A stretch of 64,000 nucleotides of DNA, from the NCBI RefSeq assembly GCF_004168035.1, contig NZ_SDPU01000025.1, positions 1 through 64,000 on the forward strand, written 5' to 3'. The notes beneath the pieces were generated by a model. The model had not been told where the DNA came from. It did not search any database and was given only the letters and a program-made list of their open reading frames with translations. This DNA comes from Nocardioides iriomotensis (GTDB lineage: Bacteria > Actinomycetota > Actinomycetes > Propionibacteriales > Nocardioidaceae). The position numbers and the translations under genes were made by a program. Positions 34,269-43,796 of the stretch are shown here, piece by piece. Positions within the stretch are counted from its first letter, which is position 1, and every line of letters starts with the position of its first letter.

Positions 34269-35755
34269 CCGCCGTCCCCGACCTCGTCGGACCAGTCGCG
34301 GGCGACCCGGCCGGAGCGCGCGAGCTGCGCGCGGACATCCGGCACTGGCGGCGGGGGCGTGTGAGCACCTCGTGGCTCGAGGCGGCGCAGGACGCGTACG
34401 TCGCGGTGTTCGCGACCCTGATGATCGGCGCGATGGCCGGGAACGTCGTGCTCCACCTGCGACGGATGGCCGTGGACGAGTGCGTCGCGGCCGCCTGCCG
34501 GACGGGGCGGGCGACGGCGCCGTGGCTGGCGGTCCCGGTCGTGCTGGCGCTCGTCGTGGCGGCGGCGCGGCTCGTCGGCCCGGTGTCGGTGACGCCGGCC
34601 GTCGCGTCCTGGGTGCTCCCGGCACCCACCGACCGGGCGGCCGTGCTTCGCCCGCGACTCGTCACGGCGGTCGCCGCCGCGACGGTCTCCGCCGCGCTCG
34701 TCTCCGGGCTGGCCGCGGCCGTCGCGGGGGTGCCTGTGGCGGTGACCGCCTCCCTCGCCGTGGGGACGGCCGCGCTCGCGGGCGGCGCGGTCGGGTTCTG
34801 CGCGTGGGCGCAGGCGCGGCATGAAGGCGTCTCCCGAGCGGCGGGGGGCTCGCTGGCCGGTCTCGCCTGGCTCGTGCTGGTCTTCCTCGCGGTCGGGCGG
34901 GTCCCGCCGCCGCCGTCGCCCTCGACCGGCGTGTGGACCGCCGCCCTCGTGGCGGTCACGGCCGCGTCGATCCTGGCTCTGGTCGGGGGCTGGCGGGCGC
35001 TCGCCGTGGTGCCCGGGCGCAGCGTCGCCACCGCCGGCGCGCTGGCGCCGAGCCTCTCCGGCGCGCTCGCGGCGATGGACCTGGCGCTGATCTGGGACGT
35101 GCTGCACGCCCGGCGCTGGCGCTCGCGCGGCTGGGTGCGCCCGCTGCGCGGCCGGTGGCGCGGCCCGCTCGCCCTCGCCGAGCGCGACCTCGCCCGGCTG
35201 CGCCGCAAGCCCTCCCTGCTCGTCACGCCGGCCGCCGCGCTGGTGGTCCCGTACGTCGGCGCGACGCTCGGCGGCCAGCGCGTCGTGGTGTTCCTGGCCG
35301 CCATGACGGGCTTCGTCGCCTGCCTCGGGCTGTTCTCGGGCATCCGGGTGCTCCGCCGTACCTCCATCCTGGAGCGGTGCCTGCCGCTCCAGCCCGCGGA
35401 GGCGGGGCTGGCCGCGATCGCCGTACCGATGCTGGTCGTGCTGGCCTGGGGCCTCGCCGTCGCGCCGGCGCTGCACGGCGTCCCGTCCGGGTTGGCGGGA
35501 CTGGTGGCGGGCCTGGCGGCGACGACGGCGTGCGTGCGGTGGATGGTGGCGCGGCCGCCGGACTACCGGATGCCGCTGGTGTCGTCGCCGGGCGGCGCGA
35601 TCCCGCCGGCGCTGATCGGTGCGCTCTTCCGCGGGCTCGACGTCATCCTGCTGACCACCGGTCCGCTGCTGCTGGTGCCGACGGAGAACGGTGCGCTGGT
35701 GTCGCTCCTCGTCGGCGGGCTCACGTTGTCGGTGCTGCTGTCGCGGCGGCCTTAG
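34265..35755 (+). CDS. ABC exporter permease (DUF6297-like, many membrane spans)
   Basis: A 496-residue hydrophobic protein with about ten or more membrane segments, for example VAVFATLMIGAMAGNVVL, WLVLVFLAVGRV and FVACLGLFSGIRVL. A cytoplasmic basic region lies in the middle (RGPLALAERDLARLRRKP). Actinobacterial permeases of this size and pattern next to a small ABC ATPase are grouped as DUF6297; I rely on context and topology for that. Coupled to the ATPase by a 4-bp overlap. Its stop codon TAG is also the first three bases of the next gene's -10 box. Confidence 0.75.
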   Translation: MTAVPDLVGPVAGDPAGARELRADIRHWRRGRVSTSWLEAAQDAYVAVFATLMIGAMAGNVVLHLRRMAVDECVAAACRTGRATAPWLAVPVVLALVVAAARLVGPVSVTPAVASWVLPAPTDRAAVLRPRLVTAVAAATVSAALVSGLAAAVAGVPVAVTASLAVGTAALAGGAVGFCAWAQARHEGVSRAAGGSLAGLAWLVLVFLAVGRVPPPPSPSTGVWTAALVAVTAASILALVGGWRALAVVPGRSVATAGALAPSLSGALAAMDLALIWDVLHARRWRSRGWVRPLRGRWRGPLALAERDLARLRRKPSLLVTPAAALVVPYVGATLGGQRVVVFLAAMTGFVACLGLFSGIRVLRRTSILERCLPLQPAEAGLAAIAVPMLVVLAWGLAVAPALHGVPSGLAGLVAGLAATTACVRWMVARPPDYRMPLVSSPGGAIPPALIGALFRGLDVILLTTGPLLLVPTENGALVSLLVGGLTLSVLLSRRP

Positions 35756-35758
35756 GCT
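35753..35758 (+). promoter_or_regulatory. -10 box TAGGCT, leaderless epimerase start
   Basis: TAGGCT-GACGAGC-ATG. The TAG of the box is the permease stop codon. Confidence 0.6.
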
Positions 35759-35765
35759 GACGAGC

Positions 35766-36662
35766 ATGGCGGACGTGTTCCCGAGTGGCGACCAGCACGA
35801 GATCAGCGCGGCCGGCTACCGGGCCGTCGTCACCGAGTGCGGTGCCGGGCTGCGTGAGCTGTCGCACGACGGTCATCCGCTCCTGGTCGGCTTCGCCGAG
35901 GACGAGCAGTGCTCGTGGGGGCGCGGCCAGCTCCTGCTGCCGTGGCCGAACCGGATCCGCGACGGGCGCTACGCGTTCGACGGCGCCGAGCACCAGCTGC
36001 CGCTGACCGAGGTGGCGCGCGGGCACGCGAGCCACGGGCTGACCCGCTGGGAGTCGTGGACGCTGCGCGAGCGCGCGGCCGGGTCGGTCACGCTCGGCTA
36101 CCGGCTGATGAGCCGGGGCGGCTACCCGTGGACGCTCGACCTCATGGCGGCGTACTCCCTCTCGGAGGCGGGCCTGGCGGTCGCGGTCACCGCCGTGAAC
36201 CACGGCACCACCCCGGCGCCGTACGCCGCCGGCGCGCACCCGTACTTCACCGCCGGCCCCGGCGACCTCGACACGTGGGAGCTGTGGCTGCCCGGCGCGA
36301 CGGCGCTGGTCACCGACGAGCGGCTGATCCCGACCGGCGAGGTCGAGGTCGCCGGGACGGACCTGGACTTCGGGACCGGGCGGGTGATCGGCGAGCAGGC
36401 GCTCGACACGGCGTTCGGCGGGCTGACCCGCGACGACGATGGCTGGGCCGAGGTGCGGTTGCGCGGCGACCGCGAGGTCGTGCTGCGGATGGACGGCCAC
36501 CACAAGTGGGTGCAGGCCTTCACCGGCCCGCCCGGGCGGCGCGACGGTCTCGCGCTGGAGCCGATGACCTCGCCGCCCAACGCCTTCGCGAGCGGCGACG
36601 ACCTGCTGGTGCTGCAGCCCGGCGTGCCGCTGACCGTGCGCTGGACCGTCGGCATCGGCTGA
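35766..36662 (+). CDS. aldose 1-epimerase family protein
   Basis: A 298-residue beta-sandwich protein of the galactose mutarotase superfamily. Early on, LLLPWPNRIRDGRYAFDGAE carries the sugar-binding Asn-Arg, and HASHGLTRW and the catalytic His in AAGAHPYFT are present, with LALEPMTSPPNAFASGDD near the end supplying the catalytic Glu. It interconverts anomers of an aldose; substrate is open. The ATG is 7 nt after TAGGCT. The stop is 48 bp before copy 2a of the 3'-end element. Confidence 0.9.
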   Translation: MADVFPSGDQHEISAAGYRAVVTECGAGLRELSHDGHPLLVGFAEDEQCSWGRGQLLLPWPNRIRDGRYAFDGAEHQLPLTEVARGHASHGLTRWESWTLRERAAGSVTLGYRLMSRGGYPWTLDLMAAYSLSEAGLAVAVTAVNHGTTPAPYAAGAHPYFTAGPGDLDTWELWLPGATALVTDERLIPTGEVEVAGTDLDFGTGRVIGEQALDTAFGGLTRDDDGWAEVRLRGDREVVLRMDGHHKWVQAFTGPPGRRDGLALEPMTSPPNAFASGDDLLVLQPGVPLTVRWTVGIG

Positions 36663-36710
36663 CGTCAGGCGATCCCGCCGCCCGACCGATCGAGGGCAAC
36701 GGACTCGGTT

Positions 36711-36782
36711 GCTGTAACGCGGGGTTATGGACGCTCAACACGGGGAATGCGCCTAGGGAACCGTCCACCTGCCTAGGGAAGT
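36711..36782 (+). repeat. interspersed 3'-end element, copy 2a (diverged)
   Basis: Reads GCTGTAACGCGGGGTTATGG on the plus strand 48 bp after the epimerase stop and ends CCTAGGGAAG. The conserved 5' block is intact, but the main stem is weakened (GGACG with CGTCC only). Confidence 0.8.
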
Positions 36783-36870
36783 CGCGGTCTCGCCCGCCCC
36801 TCGCACGATCGCGCGGTACGACGGCCGCCGGTGCCGATCGCGAACGAAGCCCGGCCGGCGCCACGAGCCA

Positions 36871-36943
36871 CTTCCCCAGGGCTGTGGACGCTTCCCCAGC
36901 GGTATGCGCCTTGTGAAGCGTCCATAACCCCGCGTTACAGCTG
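36871..36943 (-). repeat. interspersed 3'-end element, copy 2b
   Basis: On the minus strand, begins CAGCTGTAACGCGGGG 27 nt after the ring-opening amidohydrolase stop. The main stem TGGACGCTTC / GAAGCGTCCA is perfect. With copy 2a it forms a 25-bp perfect outer inverted repeat. Confidence 0.85.
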
Positions 36944-36970
36944 GCCGCCGGCCTCAGCTGGCCGCCGGCC

Positions 36971-38110
36971 TCAGCCCGCCGGCGGGACGTACCCGGTCGG
37001 GTCGTCGCCGAGGTCGACGATCGCGGCGACCGGGCCGCCGCCGTCGGGGCCCTGGTGAGCGGCCGAGACGGACACGAACACCGCGGGGTCGCCGGTCACG
37101 GCCGCGGTCACGCCCCCGACGGCGGACTTGATCTGGCGGTGCCAGTGCACGTCGGAGTCGTCGAGCATCGCGTTGCGGCGGCCGGCGACCTGGCCGTCCT
37201 GGCTGGCCTCGCACTTGAGGAACACGTTCACCAGACGCCCGCCCAGGTCGTCGCGGTGCGGCCGCTCGGGCAGGTCCAGCCCGGCGTCGCGGATGGCGGC
37301 CCAGATGCCGTCCTGGTCGAGCGCGTCCTTCATGACCGAGTGGCCGATCCGGAACCGGCCGCCGACGCCGCGGGCGTTGCCGACCACGACGACCTGCGCC
37401 TGGTCGAGCTCGACGCCGCTGGAGCAGGAGGCGACCGAGGAGAACAGCGACCGGTCGTGCATGACGTCGGCGTCGGTCGGCATCTCGATCTCGCCGAGGG
37501 CGACGGCGATGCCGAGCGCCGTGCAGCCGTTGGAGAGGTCCATCGACTCATGCGTGTGCTCGGTCCACACGGTCTTGCCGCGGCTCTTGGCGTCGCGGAT
37601 CGTGTGGATCGTCAGCAGCGGGGTCTTGGTCTGCACGTAGTGCACGTCGGCGGGGTCGGTGATGCCGGCGCGCTCCATGGCGACCTTCACGGCGTCGGCC
37701 ACCTTCGACACCATGGCGACGCGGCCGATGTCCTCGGGCGCCAGCACCTCGCTCATCGCGAACCCGACGGTCAGCCGCGGCTCGTCGGTCTGCTCCGCCT
37801 TGTCCGCGGGCATCGTAGCGAAGATCGTGGCGTGCGGGCTGATGATGCCGTCGGTGCCGCCCGACCAGACGATCGGGACCTGCTTGACCTCCTCGGCGCT
37901 GCGGCTGCCCTTCGCGACGAGCACCTCGCGGAAGGCACGGTCGGCGATGATCCGGGTGTAGTCGTTGACGCCGCCGTTGCCCTCGGTCTTCCCGATCACG
38001 GCGATCACCCGGTCGGCGTCGAGCGTCCCGTCGTCGATCAGGTCGGCGAGGCCGCTCGCGTCGGACACGGTCAGGATCGGCACCTTGCGCACGTCGATGG
38101 GCTCAGGCAT
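36971..38110 (-). CDS. ring-opening amidohydrolase (barbiturase / cyanuric acid hydrolase family)
   Basis: A 379-residue member of the AtzD/barbiturase family, which opens cyanuric acid or barbituric acid rings. The three repeating domains each supply a Ser-Lys pair: [18 protein letters not shown] in the first, [20 protein letters not shown] in the second, and [20 protein letters not shown] in the third. The Lys in VQTKTPLL and the late IKSAVGG fit the catalytic lysines. The last gene of a ten-gene coupled run; its ATG overlaps the carbamate kinase end by 8 bp. In this context barbiturate is the most likely substrate. Cyanurate remains possible. Confidence 0.85.
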   Translation of the reverse strand: MPEPIDVRKVPILTVSDASGLADLIDDGTLDADRVIAVIGKTEGNGGVNDYTRIIADRAFREVLVAKGSRSAEEVKQVPIVWSGGTDGIISPHATIFATMPADKAEQTDEPRLTVGFAMSEVLAPEDIGRVAMVSKVADAVKVAMERAGITDPADVHYVQTKTPLLTIHTIRDAKSRGKTVWTEHTHESMDLSNGCTALGIAVALGEIEMPTDADVMHDRSLFSSVASCSSGVELDQAQVVVVGNARGVGGRFRIGHSVMKDALDQDGIWAAIRDAGLDLPERPHRDDLGGRLVNVFLKCEASQDGQVAGRRNAMLDDSDVHWHRQIKSAVGGVTAAVTGDPAVFVSVSAAHQGPDGGGPVAAIVDLGDDPTGYVPPAG

Positions 38111-39071
38111 CGGGATCTCCCTCAGGGTTGTTGTCGGGTACGACGACGGTGCCGGAGCGACCGTCGGGCTCGGTGACGGCGGCGACGATGGAGTCGAGGT
38201 CGGTGATCACGGCACACCGGCCGCCCTGCTCGACGAACCGGCAGGCGGCGTCGACCTTCGGCCCCATCGACCCGCTGGCGAAGTGGCCCTCCCCGGCCAG
38301 CTCGCGCATCCGGCTCACGGTGACGCGGCCGACGTCCTCGGCGTCGGGCTCGCCGTACCGCAGCACCGCGTGGGGTACGTCGGTCGCCACCACGAGCACG
38401 TCGGCGGCGACGGTCCGGGCGAGGAGGGCCGCGCCGAGGTCCTTGTCGATGACCGCCTCGACGCCGCGGTGGGACTCGCCCTCGCGCACGACCGGGATGC
38501 CGCCGCCGCCGTTGGCGACCACGACGAACCCGGCGTCGACGAGCGCGAGGGTCGCGGCGGCGTCGAGGATCTCGCGCGGCTCCGGCGAGGCGACCATGCG
38601 CCGCCAGCCCTTGGCGCCGCGGTCCTCCCAGGTCTCGCCGTGCTCCACGAGCAGGGCGGCCTCGTCGGCGGGCAGGAACCGGCCGATCGGCTTGGTGGGC
38701 CGCTCGAAGCCCGGGTCGTCGGCGTCGACCAGGGTCCGCGTCACGACGGTCGCGCTCGGCCGGCGGACGCCGCGACGGGCGAGCGCGTCGTCCAGGGCGT
38801 TCATCAGGATCAGGCCGAGGGTGGCCTGGGTCTGGGCACCGCACCAGTCGAGCGGCACGGGCGGCACGACGGCCGCTGCGAGCTCGTTCTTGACCAGCAG
38901 GTTGCCGACTTGCGGCCCGTTGCCGTGGGTGAGGACGACGTCGACGCCCTCGGCCACGAGGTCGGCCACCGACTCCATCGCGACCTTGGCGGCGGCGACC
39001 TGGTCCTCCGGCCGGGCCCGACCGTCGGGACCGGTCATCGCGTTGCCACCCAGGGCGAGCAGGACCCTCAT
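38103..39071 (-). CDS. carbamate kinase
   Basis: Converts carbamoyl phosphate plus ADP to ATP and carbamate in the catabolic direction. The 322-residue amino-acid kinase fold has LLALGGNAM at the N-terminus, [28 protein letters not shown], and the late [18 protein letters not shown] typical of ArcC/YbcF. No arginine deiminase genes are nearby. In this operon its carbamoyl phosphate would come from the FdrA-type complex encoded divergently. The C-terminal tail beyond DLDSIVAAV is slightly long. Coupled to the SDR gene upstream by a one-base overlap. Confidence 0.93.
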   Translation of the reverse strand: MRVLLALGGNAMTGPDGRARPEDQVAAAKVAMESVADLVAEGVDVVLTHGNGPQVGNLLVKNELAAAVVPPVPLDWCGAQTQATLGLILMNALDDALARRGVRRPSATVVTRTLVDADDPGFERPTKPIGRFLPADEAALLVEHGETWEDRGAKGWRRMVASPEPREILDAAATLALVDAGFVVVANGGGGIPVVREGESHRGVEAVIDKDLGAALLARTVAADVLVVATDVPHAVLRYGEPDAEDVGRVTVSRMRELAGEGHFASGSMGPKVDAACRFVEQGGRCAVITDLDSIVAAVTEPDGRSGTVVVPDNNPEGDPDA

Positions 39072-39808
39072 CAGCGACCTCCTGCCACGCGCAGCACGGC
39101 GCCGGTGGCGTACGGGCAGGCGTCGCCCAGCAGCCACACGATCGCCTCGGCGACCTCCTCGGGCTCGCCGACGCGGCCCAACGGCACGTGCGGGGCGACG
39201 CGCTCCATCCGGCCCGGCTCGCCGGCGGCCTCGTGGATGCCGGTGCGCACGATGCCGGGGGCGACGGCGTTGACCCGGACTCCGTATGGCGCCGCCTCGA
39301 CGGCGAGGCCCTGGGTGAGCGCGTCGACGCCGGCCTTGGCGGCGGCGTAGTGGACGTACTCCCCCGGTGCCCCGAGCGTCGCGGCGCTGGATGAGACGTT
39401 GACGATCGTGCCGCCGTCGTTGGCGGCCAGGTCCCGCAGCGCGCGCCGCGCGCAGTAGACGGCGGCGGTGAGGTTGACGTCGATGACCCGCTGGATCACG
39501 TCCGTCGGGGTGTCGACCATGGGGCCGATGTGCAGGGTCGCGCCGGCGTTGTTGACCAGCCCGGTCAGCGTCCCGGCCTCGGCGGCGGCGTCGAACAGCG
39601 CGTCGACCTGGTCGGGGTCGGTGACGTCGGCCTTGACCGTGCGGCAGGTGGCACCGGCCTCCTCGACGTGCTTGCGCGTCGTCTTCGCCGCGGTGTCGTC
39701 GCCGGCGTAGCCGAGCACCAGGTCGTGGCCGTCGCGCGCCAGGCGTCGGGCGGTCGCGGCCCCGATGCCCCGGGTGCCGCCGGTGATCACGGTGAGCGGT
39801 CTGGTCAT
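39071..39808 (-). CDS. short-chain dehydrogenase/reductase
   Basis: A 245-residue SDR. Cofactor loop TGGTRGIGAATARRLA, NNAG in LVNNAGATLHIGP, the catalytic Ser in NVSSSAATLGAPG, and YxxxK in YVHYAAAKAGVDAL. The two-residue spacing and DVNLT motif are classic. The Gly/Arg loop favours NADP. Its reaction in the island is unknown; a malonate-semialdehyde or oxo-acid reduction is one idea. It overlaps hyuB by 4 bp and carbamate kinase by 1 bp. Confidence 0.9.
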   Translation of the reverse strand: MTRPLTVITGGTRGIGAATARRLARDGHDLVLGYAGDDTAAKTTRKHVEEAGATCRTVKADVTDPDQVDALFDAAAEAGTLTGLVNNAGATLHIGPMVDTPTDVIQRVIDVNLTAAVYCARRALRDLAANDGGTIVNVSSSAATLGAPGEYVHYAAAKAGVDALTQGLAVEAAPYGVRVNAVAPGIVRTGIHEAAGEPGRMERVAPHVPLGRVGEPEEVAEAIVWLLGDACPYATGAVLRVAGGR

Positions 39809-41733
39809 CGCAGGAAGTCCACCTCCGCCGACGTCGCACCGGCCGCGAGGGTGGCGTAGCCGGGGCCGCGGTCGAAGAACGGCTCGTCGCCGGTGCGCGC
39901 GCCGCGCAGCTCCTCGCGCAGGGCGTCGCTGGCGGGCTCGTCGGCGACAGGCGCGTCGGCCGACCCGGTCACGACCACGCCGTAGTCGTCGCGGGCGCCG
40001 TCGCGCGACACCTTGCCCCACAGCACGTCGCGGAGGACCTCGTCGTACGGACGCTCGAGGGGGTCTCCCCAGCCCCCGCCGCCGGTGGTCCGGATCCGGA
40101 TCACCTCGCCGGCGGCGACCGGCTCGGCGTCGGCCAGCGCGTCGACCTCGCGCTCGCGCGGCCCGCCGGGGTCGATCGTGACCTGGAACGGCCGTCCCGC
40201 CTTGCCGCCCTTGACGCCCCAGCAGGCCAGGATCGAGCGGTCGGCGATCGACATGAAGTGCGCGTCCTTCAGCATCCGGATGTGCTTCTCGTAGCCGAGG
40301 CCGCCGCGGTACCGCCCGGCGCCGCCACTGTCGACGGCCAGCCCGAGCCGCTCGACGACGAACGGGAAGCGTGCCTCGGAGAACTCGCTCGGCAGGTTCC
40401 GGGAGTCGGGCACGACGTGGATGGTGTCCTCGCCGTCGGCGTAGTAGCGGCCGCCGGAGCCGCCGCCGAGCACTTCGCGCATGAGGTACGGCGCGCCCTC
40501 GAGGTCGGTGCCGTAGACGCCGGTGTAGCGGATCGTCTCCTGGTCGGCGGGCATCCGGCCGTCGACCGCCTTGGCCAGCACGCCGGCGAGCACGCCGAGC
40601 AGCCGCAGGATCACGAACGTGCGCGCGTTGGTCGGCGCCGGGAACTCCGGGGTCAGCAGCGTGCCCTTGGGCGGGAAGCGCATCTCGATCAGGGGTACGA
40701 CGCCCTCGTTGACGTCGAGCTCGGCCATCCGCTCCGGGGTGTCGGCGAGGTTGCGCAGGATCGGCGCCAGCCACTTCTTGAGGAAGTTGCCGTCGGCGTA
40801 GTCGCCGCAGTGGTTGATCGGGCCCTTCGCCTGCGGGCTGGTGCCGTGGAAGTCGAAGACCAGCCGCTCGCCGTCCGGGTCGTCGGCCGGCGTCCGGGTC
40901 AGCGTGATCCGCTGGGTGTGCAGCCTGGGCTCGTCGACGCCGTCGTGCTCGGCGTAGTCCTCCCACACGTACGTGCCGACCGGGATCTTGGCGAGGATCT
41001 CGCGGCGGAACGTCGCCGTGGTCTTGTCGAGCACCGCGTCGAAGCAGGCCTCGACCGTCGTACGGCCGTAGCGCGCGAACAGCTCGGCCATCCGGCGCGC
41101 GCCCATCAGGCACGCGGAGCACTCGGCGTCGAGGTCGGCGGCCAGCGACTCGGGCATCCGGGAGTTGCGGGTCATGATCTTCAGCGCCGCCTCGTTGGGC
41201 ACGCCCTGGTCCCACAGCCGGATCGGCGGGACCATCAGGCCCTCCTCGAAGACCGAGGTGGCCTGGCTGGGCATCGACCCCGGTACGGCGCCGCCGATGT
41301 CGTCGTGGTGGCCGAACGCCTGCACGAACGCCACCACCTGCGGCCCCTGCCCGTCGCCCTCGTCGTGGAAGACCGGGGCGGTGACGCAGAGGTCGGGGAG
41401 GTGGCCGATGCCGCCCTCGGAGAGGTAGACGTCGTTGTGGAAGAACACGTCACCCGGCCTCATCGTCTCGAGCGGGTAGTCCCGGACGACCGGGTGCACG
41501 AGCGCGGAGTACGACCGACCGGTGAGCTTGCGCAGCCGGCGGTCGTGGATGCCGGCACGGTAGTCGTGGGCGTCGCGGATCATCGGGCTGCGCGACGTCC
41601 GGCCGATGGCGGTCTCCACCTCCATCTCGACCGAGGCCAGGTAGCCCTCGACGATCTCGACGAGCACGGGATCCACCCCCGGGTGGTCGAGGGTGCGCCG
41701 TCCTGAGCCTGTCGAAGGGTCGAGGCCACTCAT
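39805..41733 (-). CDS. hyuB: hydantoinase/oxoprolinase B-type subunit
   Basis: A 642-residue HyuB/hydantoinase B family protein. It pairs with HyuA to make an ATP-dependent enzyme that opens cyclic amides or imides (N-methylhydantoin, 5-oxoproline) or carboxylates ketones in related systems. Family features are TSRSPMIRDAHDYRAGI near the N-terminus, GHLPDLCVTAPVFH, and FPFVVERLGLAVDSGGAGRY with RGGLG. The first ~19 residues (LDPSTGSGRRTLDHPG) are encoded by a common dispersed repeat (core CCTGAGCCTGTCGAAGG at 41702-41718), so the true domain begins at about VDPVLVEIVE. Coupled to hyuA (4-bp overlap). Confidence 0.87.
   Translation of the reverse strand: MSGLDPSTGSGRRTLDHPGVDPVLVEIVEGYLASVEMEVETAIGRTSRSPMIRDAHDYRAGIHDRRLRKLTGRSYSALVHPVVRDYPLETMRPGDVFFHNDVYLSEGGIGHLPDLCVTAPVFHDEGDGQGPQVVAFVQAFGHHDDIGGAVPGSMPSQATSVFEEGLMVPPIRLWDQGVPNEAALKIMTRNSRMPESLAADLDAECSACLMGARRMAELFARYGRTTVEACFDAVLDKTTATFRREILAKIPVGTYVWEDYAEHDGVDEPRLHTQRITLTRTPADDPDGERLVFDFHGTSPQAKGPINHCGDYADGNFLKKWLAPILRNLADTPERMAELDVNEGVVPLIEMRFPPKGTLLTPEFPAPTNARTFVILRLLGVLAGVLAKAVDGRMPADQETIRYTGVYGTDLEGAPYLMREVLGGGSGGRYYADGEDTIHVVPDSRNLPSEFSEARFPFVVERLGLAVDSGGAGRYRGGLGYEKHIRMLKDAHFMSIADRSILACWGVKGGKAGRPFQVTIDPGGPREREVDALADAEPVAAGEVIRIRTTGGGGWGDPLERPYDEVLRDVLWGKVSRDGARDDYGVVVTGSADAPVADEPASDALREELRGARTGDEPFFDRGPGYATLAAGATSAEVDFLR
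41702..41718. repeat. dispersed GC-rich repeat inside the hyuB start
   Basis: CCTGAGCCTGTCGAAGG, a sequence found repeatedly in many actinobacterial and proteobacterial genomes. Here it lies in frame within the first codons of hyuB and supplies residues STGSG. Confidence 0.6.
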
Positions 41734-43796
41734 GTCGCCCTCCCGATCACCAGGTTGCCGTAGCCGTCCACCCGCGCGGAGAAACCGGGGTGCAGCGGGA
41801 CCGTCGAGCTGAACTCCTCGAACACCGCCGGACCGGTCACCTCGTCGCCGGCGCCGAGCCGCGCGCGGTCGTAGGTCGGCGTCTCGACCCAGTCGTCGTC
41901 GAACCAGACCTTGCGGCTGCCGGTGCGGGCGGCCTCGGCACCCTTGCCGGCGGTGATCTCGCGCAGCTCGGGCTTGCGGATCGGGCCGATGCCGGTGACC
42001 CGGAGGTTCACCCACTCGACCTCCTGGCGTGCGTCTCCGCGGAAGTCGTAGTCGTAGAGCGCCTTGTGCTCGTCGTGGAACCGGTCGGCGACGGCGGCGA
42101 CGAGCTCGTCGGTGACCGGACCGTCCGGCACGTCGACCCGCACCTCGTAGGCCTGGCCGTAGTAGCGCAGGTCGGCGGTGCGGACGAACTGCCGGTCGGC
42201 CGGGTCGAACCCCTCGCGGGCCAGCGCGGCGTCGGCCTTGGCGGTCAGGTCGTCGAGCACGCACTGGACTTGAGCCGGGTCGAGCGCGGACTGCCGGCTG
42301 ACGGCGGTCTGCACGTAGTCGTTGCGCACGTCGACGGTGAGCAGGCCGTACGCCGACAGGTTGCCGGGGTTGAGCGGCACCAGCACGCCCTGGAGACCGA
42401 GGATGTCGACCAGCCGGCAGGCCAGCAGCGAGCCGGAGCCGCCGAACGTGACGAGCGTGAAGTCGCGGACGTCGAGGCCGCGGTTGACGGTGACCTGCCG
42501 GAGCGCGTTGGCCTGGTTCCACGCGGAGATCTCGAGCACGCCGGTCGCGCAGGCCTCGAAGCCGAGCCCGAGCCGGCCGGCCAGGTCGCGGATGCCGCGG
42601 TCGGCCAGGTCGACCTCGAGCGGAACCTCACCGCCGAGCAGGTGCGGCGGGATCCGACCGAGCACGGCGTGCGCGTCGGTGATCGTCGGATCCTCGCCCC
42701 CCTTGCCGTAGCAGATCGGGCCGGGGTCGGCGCCGGCCGACTGCGGGCCGACCTTCAACGTCCCCTCGGGCGAGATCCAGGCGATGGAGCCGCCGCCGGC
42801 GCCGACGGTGACGACGTCGATCATCGGGATCTTGCTCGGGTAGGCACCGACGTGGCCCTCGGTCGTCAGCGCGGGATGGCCGTCGATCACGACGGTCACG
42901 TCGGTCGACGTACCGCCGCCGTCGCACGTGACCACCTGGGCGAAGCCGGCCCTCTCGGCGACCACCGCGGCACCGAGCGCGCCGGCCGCCGGTCCGGACA
43001 GCACGGTGGTGATCGGCTGGTGCACGACCTCGTCGGCCGAGAGCACGCCGCCGTTGGACTTCATCACGTAGAACGGGACCGCCCGGGCCGCGTCGAGCGT
43101 GCGGAGGTGCCCGGCGATGTTCTCGACGTACCGGCGGATGTTCGGCTTCACCGCGGCGTCGACGAGGGTGGTGACGGAGCGTTCGTACTCGCGGTACTCG
43201 CGCAGCACCTCGCTGCTGATCGACACGATCGCCGCGGGGTGCTCGCGGGCGAGCACGTCGCGCATCCGGAGCTCGTGGGAGTCGTCGGTGTAGGAGTGCA
43301 GGAAGCAGACACCCAGCGTGTTGATTCCCTGGTCGCGGAACCAGCGCGCGACGGCGACGGCGGCGTCCTCGTCGAACGGCCGGATCTCGCTGCCGTCGAC
43401 GGCGAGCCGTCCGGGGACGGTCTTCACCCGGTGGGCGGGGACGATCCGGTCGGGCTTCACCCAGAAGTAGGAGTTGCCGTAGCCGTCGGGCACGGACTGC
43501 CGGGCGATCTCGAGCATGAACTCGTAGCCCTCGGTGGTGACGAAGCCGAGGTTCTCGACCTTGCCCTCGAGCAGCTTGTTGGTCGCGACGGTCGTGCCGT
43601 GGCTGACCGCGGTGACCGCGTCGCCGGCCAGCCCGAGGTCGCCGAGCACCTTGTGCACGCCGGTCATGAACCCGACCGCGGGGTCGTGCGGCGTCGACGG
43701 CGTCTTGGTGACGGCGAGCTCGCCGGTCTGCTCGTCGACGGCGACCACGTCGGTGAACGTGCCGCCGGTGTCGATGCCGATCCGGATCCGGCTCAT
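41730..43796 (-). CDS. hyuA: hydantoinase/oxoprolinase A-type subunit
   Basis: A 688-residue ATP-binding subunit of the ASKHA fold. IGIDTGGTFTDVVAVDEQT is phosphate loop 1. VTCDGGGTSTDVTVV and VTVGAGGGSIAWIS are the further nucleotide loops. The C-terminal part fits the family (GLDVRDFTLVTFGGSGSLLA). Works with HyuB on a cyclic amide or a related substrate at the cost of ATP. Which substrate it takes in a pyrimidine-type pathway is unclear: hydantoin-like or imide intermediates are possible. Coupled to both neighbours. Confidence 0.9.
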   Translation of the reverse strand: MSRIRIGIDTGGTFTDVVAVDEQTGELAVTKTPSTPHDPAVGFMTGVHKVLGDLGLAGDAVTAVSHGTTVATNKLLEGKVENLGFVTTEGYEFMLEIARQSVPDGYGNSYFWVKPDRIVPAHRVKTVPGRLAVDGSEIRPFDEDAAVAVARWFRDQGINTLGVCFLHSYTDDSHELRMRDVLAREHPAAIVSISSEVLREYREYERSVTTLVDAAVKPNIRRYVENIAGHLRTLDAARAVPFYVMKSNGGVLSADEVVHQPITTVLSGPAAGALGAAVVAERAGFAQVVTCDGGGTSTDVTVVIDGHPALTTEGHVGAYPSKIPMIDVVTVGAGGGSIAWISPEGTLKVGPQSAGADPGPICYGKGGEDPTITDAHAVLGRIPPHLLGGEVPLEVDLADRGIRDLAGRLGLGFEACATGVLEISAWNQANALRQVTVNRGLDVRDFTLVTFGGSGSLLACRLVDILGLQGVLVPLNPGNLSAYGLLTVDVRNDYVQTAVSRQSALDPAQVQCVLDDLTAKADAALAREGFDPADRQFVRTADLRYYGQAYEVRVDVPDGPVTDELVAAVADRFHDEHKALYDYDFRGDARQEVEWVNLRVTGIGPIRKPELREITAGKGAEAARTGSRKVWFDDDWVETPTYDRARLGAGDEVTGPAVFEEFSSTVPLHPGFSARVDGYGNLVIGRAT

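Larger units (their letters stand above)
36663..36970. other. gap between convergent genes, holding two element copies
   Basis: Aldose epimerase (plus) and the ring-opening amidohydrolase (minus) converge here. The gap contains copies 2a and 2b of the 3'-end element in inverted orientation, and a direct duplication of CTGGCCGCCGGCCTCAG near 36941-36975. No coding potential is seen. Confidence 0.8.

Noticed and set aside
36971-38110. Confident naming as cyanuric acid hydrolase
   Set aside because: Family motifs do not separate barbiturase from cyanuric acid hydrolase by eye, and no recognisable biuret or allophanate hydrolase is present, so I kept the family name.
38103-39071. Carbamate kinase as part of an arginine deiminase pathway
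   Set aside because: No arcA or arcB is nearby and the gene is coupled to the SDR and ring-opening amidohydrolase genes instead.
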